Shown here in pieces: positions 58,132-64,000 of a stretch of DNA of 64,000 nt; the first letter of the stretch is position 1; each line of letters begins with the position of its first letter. The notes under the pieces are model-generated. The model searched no databases. It was not told where the DNA came from and saw only the letters and a list, made by a program, of their open reading frames with translations. Origin of the DNA: an uncultured Clostridia bacterium (lineage in GTDB: Bacteria; Bacillota; Clostridia; Christensenellales; Borkfalkiaceae); NCBI GenBank assembly GCA_947624225.1, contig CANQJF010000001.1:1-64000 (forward strand). Reading direction: 5' to 3'. A program made the position numbers and the translations under genes.

Positions 58132-59601
58132 ATGAAGAGAGCATATACATTTCAAGAGATCCGAGAAGCGGAAGCGCGCGCGATTGCACAGGGCACAACC
58201 GCTTCCGCCCTCATGGAACGCGCGGGGGCAGCTCTCGCGCGCGAGGTTGAGCAGGAAATGCGGGGAGATTGCATCTTCGTTTGCGGAGGGGGCAACAACG
58301 GCGGAGACGGATTTGTTGCGGCACGGCTGTTGGCGGAAAAGCATCTCGACGTTGCCGTGCTGTGCCTTGCAGAGCACTTCACGCAAGCATGCGAGGCCGC
58401 GAAAGGTGCATATTATGGCGAACTGTTCAACCGGATCCCGAGAAGAAGATATTCTCTTGTCGTCGATTGCCTGTTCGGCATCGGCCTCAACCGTCCCATC
58501 GAGGGGGAGAATTTGGACCTCGTCACTTTTATTGAGAGTGCCGACCGCGTCATCGCCTGTGATATTCCGAGCGGACTATCTGAGGGCGGGGTCGCCTTGG
58601 GATGCGCTGTACGCGCGGACGTAACGGTCACGATGGGCGCCATGAAGCAAGCTCTCCTGCTCGCCGACGGCGCCGATCTCTGTGGAAAAATTTGCGTTGC
58701 GGATATCGGACTTCCCCTCGCGGGCGGGGCGGAAGTTTGGGAGGATGCCGACGTCAGAGCAAGATTCCCGCGGCGCAAGTCGCATTCCAACAAGGGGGAC
58801 TATGGAAGCGTGTCGATCCTTGCGGGGCACGGCATGCTTGGCGCGCCACTTCTCTCCGTGGGTGCCGCGTTGAAATCCGGCGCGGGCTACACCGAGCTGT
58901 GGCTACCCTCCTCCGCCGACGCGGGAATGGATGCGGCACAGAGCGCCGCCGCAAGAGCGGCCGACCAAGCAATTTGCGCCACGGTCACGGCGAAATATCC
59001 TGCGTGCATCGTCAACCTTTACGACGGCGAGCCGTTCTTCTGCAAGGCGCTCGCATACGGCATGGGGGCAGGCACGGGGCCGCTTTGCAAAAACACCTTG
59101 GAAGAAATTTTTTCGACTTACACTTGCGGAACGCTCGTGCTCGATGCAGACGCCCTGAACACGCTCGCGGCGTGCGGTGTGGACATGCTGAGAAAAAAGC
59201 AGTGCTCCGTCATCGTCACGCCGCATCCCAAGGAGATGTCCCGTCTCACAGATCGCCCGGTGGGGGAAGTGCTGTCCGATCCCGTGGGCGTCGCACGGGC
59301 TTTCTCCAAGCAGTACGGCGTGGTCGTCGTCTTGAAGAATAACCGCACCGTCATTGCGGAGGGGGACCGTATCGCCATCAACCCGACCGGCTCTCCCGCC
59401 CTCGCAAAGGCGGGCAGCGGGGATGCGCTCGCCGGTTTCATCACCGGGCTTGCGGCGCGCCTCTCTCCCTTTGAGGCTGCCGTTGTGGGATGTTTCATTC
59501 ACGGAAGAGCGGGAGAGATCGCCGCGGAGGAGATGGGGGAATATGCTCCCGATGCAACGGACATCATCGCCCGCCTCTCCTCGGCAATGCTGTCCGTTTG
59601 A
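58132..59601 (+). CDS. nnr: Bifunctional NAD(P)HX epimerase/dehydratase
   Basis: A 489-residue fusion that repairs hydrated NAD(P)H. The N-terminal epimerase domain has VCGGGNNGGDGFVAARLL and DCLFGIGLNRP. The C-terminal dehydratase (about 225-489) has KGDYGSVSILAGHGMLGAP, VLDADALN and NPTGSPALAKAGSGDALAG. Both domains are complete. GGGAGG precedes ATG 58132. A terminator follows. Confidence 0.95.
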   Translation: MKRAYTFQEIREAEARAIAQGTTASALMERAGAALAREVEQEMRGDCIFVCGGGNNGGDGFVAARLLAEKHLDVAVLCLAEHFTQACEAAKGAYYGELFNRIPRRRYSLVVDCLFGIGLNRPIEGENLDLVTFIESADRVIACDIPSGLSEGGVALGCAVRADVTVTMGAMKQALLLADGADLCGKICVADIGLPLAGGAEVWEDADVRARFPRRKSHSNKGDYGSVSILAGHGMLGAPLLSVGAALKSGAGYTELWLPSSADAGMDAAQSAAARAADQAICATVTAKYPACIVNLYDGEPFFCKALAYGMGAGTGPLCKNTLEEIFSTYTCGTLVLDADALNTLAACGVDMLRKKQCSVIVTPHPKEMSRLTDRPVGEVLSDPVGVARAFSKQYGVVVVLKNNRTVIAEGDRIAINPTGSPALAKAGSGDALAGFITGLAARLSPFEAAVVGCFIHGRAGEIAAEEMGEYAPDATDIIARLSSAMLSV

Positions 59602-59648
59602 TAGACGGCAGGGAGGTTCTTGAAAACACCGCACAAAAAAAGAAGAAA

Positions 59649-59680
59649 CGGCTTGATGTGCATCGTCAAGCCGCTTTTTT
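59649..59680 (+). terminator. Terminator of nnr
   Basis: CGGCTTGA pairs with TCAAGCCG around a 9-nt loop, followed by CTTTTTT. Confidence 0.88.
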
Positions 59681-59775
59681 CATAAATTTCCGCTGAAATT
59701 TGGCCGATATTTCGCATTTTGCGATGTATTATGTCTGACGTAAATAGAATAGTATGTCACAAATAGTATTTCATT

Positions 59776-60531
59776 TCAGGCATATCCGAGCGCGCGAACG
59801 CAAACAGAAGTGATGAGTAGGAGCGCTCCCGTAAGGAGATAGTAGAGGGGAAAGAATGTAAAGAGACTCATCAGGACGAGAACGCTGCCGCTCACAAAGA
59901 AAGGCCGTGCGTTCTTTTTGGAGAAAGTGCGGCGGAGCTTATGTTTCAACGGATGGCGAGGGATCTCTCCGCAAATGAGCGGGGAGGGCGTTGTCCCTGT
60001 CCGTTCGAGGAGCGTGTAGATCTCTTCGCTTTCGGCGCTTGCGCGCCCGAAAGAGGAGAGGAGGGAGCGGGCCTGCGGGGTCAAGTCATTGCAGGCGAGG
60101 ACAAAGTTCTCCTTTCCGTATTTTTTTAACAGCACGGCGACGGCATCGGCGGAAACAGGCTGCATGGTAAAGAGCGGGATGGTTGCGATCCCGTCCACGC
60201 TGAGCGTCTCCTCGCCCGTTTCCACCTCTTTCCCCTCTGCGCGGTAGGCCGCGGCAAGTGTCGCAACCGTATCCCCCGTGGGGGCAAGCGTGAGGTGGAG
60301 CATGACCGCCTCGCGCTGTTTTTGCGCCTGCTTCGTGCAATGTTTTTTGCGGTGGTCGTGAGCGATGAGAAGCGAGCAGCCTGTCCCGATTGCAAGCGCA
60401 ATGAGGACCGAAACCGTAAAGACGGCCCATGTCGCGACGCGGAAATACCGCAAGATCCCCACGGAGAGCAAAAAGGAGCAGGCGGTGTAAAAGATGACAT
60501 CGAGGATGAGGGGGAGGTCGATTTTTTTCAT
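59776..60531 (-). CDS. Membrane protein with cytosolic alpha/beta domain
   Basis: A 251-residue protein. Two N-terminal transmembrane helices (VIFYTACSFLLSVGILRYF and WAVFTVSVLIALAIGTGC) and two at the C-terminus (PFFVSGSVLVLMSLFTFF and following) flank a soluble domain of about 110 residues (VATLAAAYRAEGKEVETGEE, then FVLACNDLTPQARSLLSSFG). The soluble domain vaguely recalls a degenerate restriction-like fold; this is weak. Function unknown. It is divergent from nadD. Confidence 0.65.
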   Translation of the reverse strand: MKKIDLPLILDVIFYTACSFLLSVGILRYFRVATWAVFTVSVLIALAIGTGCSLLIAHDHRKKHCTKQAQKQREAVMLHLTLAPTGDTVATLAAAYRAEGKEVETGEETLSVDGIATIPLFTMQPVSADAVAVLLKKYGKENFVLACNDLTPQARSLLSSFGRASAESEEIYTLLERTGTTPSPLICGEIPRHPLKHKLRRTFSKKNARPFFVSGSVLVLMSLFTFFPLYYLLTGALLLITSVCVRALGYA

Positions 60532-60566
60532 GAAGGTATTTTTGACGGTTTTTTTTAAATTTAATC

Positions 60567-60595
60567 TTGCAAAGCGGAAGAAAGTATGGTAGAAT
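60567..60595 (+). promoter_or_regulatory. Promoter of the nadD-yqeK/rsfS operon
   Basis: TTGCAA (60567-60572) and TAGAAT (60590-60595) with a 17-bp spacer. The ATG follows 6 nt after the -10, so the transcript is probably leaderless. Confidence 0.75.
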
Positions 60596-60601
60596 AAAGG
60601 C

Positions 60602-61744
60602 ATGAAGGTGGCCATTTTCGGCGGGTCGTTCGATCCCATCCATTCCCAGCATGTTGCCCTCATCCGCGCCGCAAAGACGGCGCTCGGGCTTGACCGCGTG
60701 ATCGTCATGCCATCCTTTGTTGCACCGCACAAGCGGAGCGGACCGTCTGCCGACGGACAAAGCCGCCTCGAAATGTGCAAAATTGCCCTCGGCGGATGTG
60801 ATTTTGCCGAGGTTTCCGACTATGAGATCGGCTCCGGAGGCACGAGTTATACCTATTTGACCTGCCGCGCCTTTGCACAAAAATACCCGGATGCCGCGCG
60901 TTTTTTCCTCGTGGGTGCAGACATGCTCTCCGATTTCTTTGCGTGGAGGGAGCCCGAGGACATCCTTGCCAATGTCACGCTCGCCGCATGCGGCAGGGGA
61001 ACGGAGCTGGACGCGGGCATCCATGAGGAATTCAGGAATAGATTCGGAAAGGACTTTGCGGAGATCCCGTTCACGGGGGAGGCCGTTTCGTCCACGGATA
61101 TTCGGGTCATGCTCGCTTTCGGGAAGAAGCCCGAGGCGCTCGACGACGGTGTATACAGTTACATTCGCGCGCACGGCCTGTATGCGCATGCCGCCATCGC
61201 CCCTGCGCTTTCGTTCGAGAAAGAGGGGAGAAGAGAGCATAGTTTTCGCGTGGCGAAACTTGCCTGTCGGCGGGCGCGCTCGCTCAGGATCGACGAGGGA
61301 AAGGCTCTTCTCGCCGCGGCACTCCATGACTGTGCCAAATCCATCCCGGCAGACGATCCCCTCCTTGCGGGATGTGAACTCCCCGCGGATGTCCCCGAGC
61401 CCGTGGTGCATCAATATACGGGGGCTTACCTTGCGGAACATCTCTTTGGCATCAACGATGAAGAGATCCTGGATGCGATCCGCTATCACGCAAGCGGTAG
61501 GGAGGACATGACGCCGCTCGGGAAACTCATCTATCTCGCCGATCTGCTTGAAGACGGCAGGGATTTTCCGGGTGTGGAGTTTTTGCGCGAGCTCTTTTGG
61601 CAGGACTTAGACCGCTGCCTCGTGGAATCTTTGCGGCGTCAGCTTGCCTATCTGGGTGAGAAAGGGGCGCCGATCTATCCGCTCACGAGGAGCGCTTACG
61701 AGTGGCTTGAAGCCGAATTAAACAGGAAAAATCGCCTCATGTGA
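60602..61744 (+). CDS. nadD: NadD-YqeK fusion: NaMN adenylyltransferase and HD phosphohydrolase
   Basis: A 380-residue two-domain enzyme. Residues 1-195 are NadD: FGGSFDPIHSQHVALI, a KRSG near residue 43 and SSTDIRVMLAFGK. This makes deamido-NAD from nicotinate mononucleotide and ATP. Residues about 205-380 are a YqeK-type HD hydrolase with metal site HSFRVAK, AALHDCAKSIP and YHASG, expected to split diadenosine tetraphosphate. In most Bacillota these are separate adjacent genes. No ribosome site precedes the ATG. Confidence 0.94.
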   Translation: MKVAIFGGSFDPIHSQHVALIRAAKTALGLDRVIVMPSFVAPHKRSGPSADGQSRLEMCKIALGGCDFAEVSDYEIGSGGTSYTYLTCRAFAQKYPDAARFFLVGADMLSDFFAWREPEDILANVTLAACGRGTELDAGIHEEFRNRFGKDFAEIPFTGEAVSSTDIRVMLAFGKKPEALDDGVYSYIRAHGLYAHAAIAPALSFEKEGRREHSFRVAKLACRRARSLRIDEGKALLAAALHDCAKSIPADDPLLAGCELPADVPEPVVHQYTGAYLAEHLFGINDEEILDAIRYHASGREDMTPLGKLIYLADLLEDGRDFPGVEFLRELFWQDLDRCLVESLRRQLAYLGEKGAPIYPLTRSAYEWLEAELNRKNRLM

Positions 61745-61808
61745 AGTATTATGTGACGCATAATACAAGACAAACGGCGAAAAAAATGATAAAACAGGGG
61801 GTAAACAA

Positions 61809-62168
61809 ATGGAAGGATACGATCTCGCGATGGCATGCGCGAAAGCGCTTTCCGAAAAGAAAGCAGAGGACATCGTACTCATCAATGTCTCCGAACAGAC
61901 GGTCGTGTGCAGCTATTTCGTCATTGCCAGCGGCAAATCGACGACACAGGTGAGGGCGCTCGGGGACAACGTTGAGGAGCAGCTCAAAAAGAAATACGAT
62001 ATTGCGCCCGTGCGCTCGGAGGGGATGCGCGAGGGACGTTGGGGCGTGCTCGATTACGGTGACGTGGTCGTGCAGATCTTCAACGAAGAATCCCGCAAGT
62101 TCTATTATCTTGAACGCCTTTGGGATTCGGGCGGCAACATTCAACACTATGAGAATGATGACAAATGA
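61809..62168 (+). CDS. rsfS: Ribosome silencing factor
   Basis: A 119-residue RsfS/YqeL protein that binds ribosomal protein uL14 and blocks subunit joining in starvation. KKAEDIVLINVSEQ, SYFVIASGKSTTQVRAL, GRWGVLDYGDVVVQIF and RKFYYLERLW are the family signature. GGGGG precedes ATG 61809. It follows nadD-yqeK, the normal Bacillota order. Confidence 0.96.
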   Translation: MEGYDLAMACAKALSEKKAEDIVLINVSEQTVVCSYFVIASGKSTTQVRALGDNVEEQLKKKYDIAPVRSEGMREGRWGVLDYGDVVVQIFNEESRKFYYLERLWDSGGNIQHYENDDK

Positions 62169-62170
62169 AA

Positions 62171-62204
62171 TTTGCCGCCGCGCAGCATGCTGTGCGGCGG
62201 CAAA
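62171..62204. other. Long perfect-like palindrome after rsfS
   Basis: TTTGCCGCCGCGCAGCA pairs with TGCTGTGCGGCGGCAAA over 17 bp with one G-U pair and no free loop. There is no T-run, so it may be a Rho-independent-like barrier for converging transcripts or a stabilising stem. Confidence 0.55.
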
Positions 62205-62243
62205 CGTTTCATGAAATGGGCTCGTCCTCGGGGGAGGAGTTTG

Positions 62244-62501
62244 TCATTTTCCGTCATCTTTAAAGGAGATCCGTCTGGGCTCCGAATAGGTGTTGCGGGT
62301 GCGCTTCTTCTTTTTCTCGACGATATAATACACCGGCTCGGGCTCTTTGGGCGCGGGCTTTTCGGGCTTGTCTTTGGGGAGATTTTTTTTGGCTCGGTAA
62401 CCGTAGCGGGCCAATAAGAAAACATGCACCGCAAAGAAGCAGGCGATCAGGAGGAGAAGAGAATACAGGCCGCCGAGCCATTGGTTTGCAAGAAGATCCA
62501 T
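62244..62501 (-). CDS. Small single-pass membrane protein
   Basis: An 85-residue protein with one transmembrane helix (LYSLLLLIACFFAVHVFLLA) and a basic, Pro-rich cytosolic tail (KDKPEKPAPKEPEPVYYIVE and beyond, ending KDDGK). Function unknown. It overlaps no other gene and converges on rsfS. TACAAT lies 6 nt before the ATG, a possible leaderless -10, but no good -35 was found. Confidence 0.6.
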   Translation of the reverse strand: MDLLANQWLGGLYSLLLLIACFFAVHVFLLARYGYRAKKNLPKDKPEKPAPKEPEPVYYIVEKKKKRTRNTYSEPRRISFKDDGK

Positions 62502-62574
62502 GGCTCCATTGTAGCACGTGCGTTTTGTCATAAATTGGCAAAAAAGGGAATAATTTCCGCGACTTTCGGGAAAG

Positions 62575-63366
62575 ATGTTTCGTATGGAAGGTACGTATCT
62601 TTCCGCGGCGGAGGCCGTGGAGTATGGAGAATTCAAGAGGACGCGCAGGGAAGCGGAGATCTCCGTGACCCTGCACAAGCTGACGGTGGATGCCTCCCGC
62701 AGGGAGACCGACCGTTTTGCGCTCAAAACGGCATGCGAGAGCGCGAGAAAGTTTTTTGCTTACGGCGTGCTTGTTTCGCCCATCAACGTTGCGGCGGCCA
62801 AAAAGCATCTTGCGGGAAGTGAAACTTACGTCATCTGTCTCGTCGGCGGCACGGGGGAGAGCATCTTGCCCGTCAAACGCTTGGAGGCAAAAAAGGCCCT
62901 TTCCCAGGGAGCAAAGGAGATTCGGCTTGTCCTCTGCTATTCTGCTTTGCGGGCGGCCAATGCTTCCTACCTCAGGCGGGAGATCAAAAAAATAAAGCGT
63001 GCCGTGCGCAAATTGCCTCTCGTGGTGTCTCTCGAAGATCATTCGCTCGGCGAGGAAGAGGTCGCGTTGGGGGCAAAACTTGCGGCAGAGGCCGGTGCGG
63101 ACGCGGTGTGCGTGCGCGGGGAGACGCAATTTGTCTTGCGCGCCTTGCGGGCAAGCGGCGGGAAAATTCGCGTGGACGCCTCCGAAGTGGAGAATGCGGA
63201 ACAGCTCCGTGCGCTCATCAAGGCGGGGAGCTCTCTGTTTGGCACTTCCGACCCCGAGCGCATCGCAAAGGAACTCTATGACAGGGCCCGCGAGGAATCC
63301 GAGCAGGTTGCGACAGTCCCGATCGGAAAACCCGTTCCCGAGATGCCTCTCGGCGAAAACGAATAA
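62575..63366 (+). CDS. DeoC-fold protein lacking catalytic residues
   Basis: A 263-residue protein with the deoxyribose-phosphate aldolase layout: VLVSPINVAAAKKHLAGSE, EAKKALSQGAKEIRLVLCYS, KLAAEAGADAVCVRG and LIKAGSSLFGTSDPE. In active DeoC the three catalytic residues are Asp in VDMVIN, the Schiff-base Lys in DFVKTS and Lys in VKASGG. Here those positions read IRLVLC, DAVCVR and RVDAS, so all three are replaced. A binding or regulatory role is likely. The ATG at 62575 has only a weak ribosome site, and 62584 is possible. A terminator follows. Confidence 0.75.
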   Translation: MFRMEGTYLSAAEAVEYGEFKRTRREAEISVTLHKLTVDASRRETDRFALKTACESARKFFAYGVLVSPINVAAAKKHLAGSETYVICLVGGTGESILPVKRLEAKKALSQGAKEIRLVLCYSALRAANASYLRREIKKIKRAVRKLPLVVSLEDHSLGEEEVALGAKLAAEAGADAVCVRGETQFVLRALRASGGKIRVDASEVENAEQLRALIKAGSSLFGTSDPERIAKELYDRAREESEQVATVPIGKPVPEMPLGENE

Positions 63367-63385
63367 CGGCTTCGGCCGTTTTTTG
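63365..63385 (+). terminator. Terminator of the DeoC-like gene
   Basis: AACGGC-TTCG-GCCGTT with a stable UUCG loop, followed by TTTT. It overlaps the stop codon by a base or two. Confidence 0.88.
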
Positions 63386-63471
63386 TTTGCGAAAAAGGGC
63401 GATCATTCCGATGTGGGCGCATATTTTTTTGTGCGGTCGATGAAAAAATGAGAAAAGGGCCGAAAAACGCT

Positions 63472-63499
63472 TTGAAATTTCCGTAATTTATAGTAAAAT
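63472..63499 (+). promoter_or_regulatory. Promoter of secA
   Basis: TTGAAA (63472-63477) and TAAAAT (63494-63499) with a 16-bp spacer. Confidence 0.7.
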
Positions 63500-63553
63500 A
63501 TACAGGTAATATTCTGCACGCATTCCGCGTGCCTTTTTTCGGAGCATATCAGC

Positions 63554-64000
63554 ATGGGATTGATTTCTTTTATCAAGAACAGCGACGGCCGCAAGAGCCT
63601 CAAAAAGCTCGATAAGATGGCCTGCATGGTCGAAGCGCTCGAACCGAAATATCAGGCGATGAGCGACGACGAACTCAGAAACCAGACAAATGTCTTGAAA
63701 GACCGTCTCGCCAAGGGCGAAACGCTGGACGACATTCTCTTCGATGCGTTTGCGGCATTGCGCGAAGCGAGCTGGCGCGTCCTCGGCATGAAGCACTTCC
63801 ACGTTCAGATCGTGGGCGGCATCTGCCTCTTCCAGGGCCGTATCGCCGAGATGAAGACGGGTGAGGGCAAAACCCTCGTCGCAACGCTTCCCTCCTACCT
63901 CGAAGCATTGAGCGGTAGGGGCGTGCACATCGTCACTGTCAACGACTACCTCGCCCGCCGCGACGCGGAATGGATGGGGAAGGTCCATCGCTTCATGGGG
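63554..64000 (+). CDS. secA: Preprotein translocase ATPase SecA (5' part)
   Basis: The first 149 residues of SecA; the gene continues past the window. [20 protein letters not shown] is the N-terminal lipid- and SecY-contacting helix. [20 protein letters not shown] is followed by the Walker [16 protein letters not shown] and then [19 protein letters not shown], both diagnostic. SecA drives secreted proteins through SecYEG using ATP. GGAG lies 10 nt before ATG 63554. Confidence 0.96.
   Translation, partial: MGLISFIKNSDGRKSLKKLDKMACMVEALEPKYQAMSDDELRNQTNVLKDRLAKGETLDDILFDAFAALREASWRVLGMKHFHVQIVGGICLFQGRIAEMKTGEGKTLVATLPSYLEALSGRGVHIVTVNDYLARRDAEWMGKVHRFMG

Overview
The window looks like the chromosome of a spore-forming, Gram-positive anaerobe of the Clostridia (Bacillota) with moderately high GC content. 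Sporulation gene spoIVA, a lysine L-box, the nadD-yqeK/rsfS pair, a YolD/Y-family polymerase pair, a TM1266-type [FeFe]-hydrogenase regulator, strong Shine-Dalgarno sites and consensus sigma-A promoters support this. Two GH51 arabinofuranosidases, a GH36 alpha-galactosidase and an araA/araD set suggest a plant-fibre user, perhaps from a gut community. The exact family is an inference I cannot confirm. No transposase, integrase, CRISPR array or rRNA was seen.

Region 1 (1-11,095) is the unusual part. After a tRNA-Arg and a 460-bp AT-rich, repeat-bearing leader come two head-to-tail transcription units. The first (582-5,577) encodes a helical ESCRT-III/Snf7-like protein, a Vps4-like AAA+ ATPase with an MIT-like N-terminus, a trypsin-like protease with an MIT-like N-terminus, a RuvB-like AAA+ ATPase with an MIT-like N-terminus, and an XRE-type regulator. 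A short motif, roughly G-x-I-D-x-x-G-[IL]-[VI]-x-E, recurs in three of these proteins in the position of an MIT-interacting motif. The second unit (5,694-11,010) encodes a ClpP-like protease, a degenerate Lon-type AAA+ protein with helical repeats, a soluble VirD4/TraG-like DNA-pump ATPase, and a winged-helix protein ending in an FtsK-gamma-like domain. I read this as one candidate system joining an ESCRT/Vps4-like machine to proteolysis and a DNA motor. The assignments rest on motifs and layout read by eye.

Region 2 (11,099-28,012) is mostly metabolic and regulatory: an SDR, an ABC-F ATPase, a PflX-type radical SAM enzyme divergent from metK, bioY, a small XRE-repressor/lipoprotein island with a neat operator, a secreted GH51 enzyme, an aldo/keto reductase, a DUF4130/radical-SAM pair, and a two-component system followed by an unknown membrane-anchored surface protein.

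Region 3 (28,030-45,721) starts with a structured leader RNA before a TM1266-like regulator and a three-gene ABC importer. Then come an SOS-regulated Y-family polymerase with YolD, tRNA-Thr, the L-box-controlled asd-dapA-dapB operon, a five-gene operon with hslO, a flavoprotein, spoIVA with a probable sigma-E promoter, and an MscS channel.

Region 4 (45,872-56,719) is the arabinose/galactoside block: FGGY kinase, araD, a DUF1292 protein, araA, GH36, a UDP-sugar pyrophosphorylase, a small helical protein, intracellular GH51 and a ComEC-like metallo-beta-lactamase protein. Region 5 (56,742-64,000) is housekeeping: recX, birA, the NAD(P)HX repair enzyme, a membrane protein, nadD-yqeK fusion, rsfS, a DeoC-fold protein lacking all catalytic residues, and the start of secA, which runs off the window.
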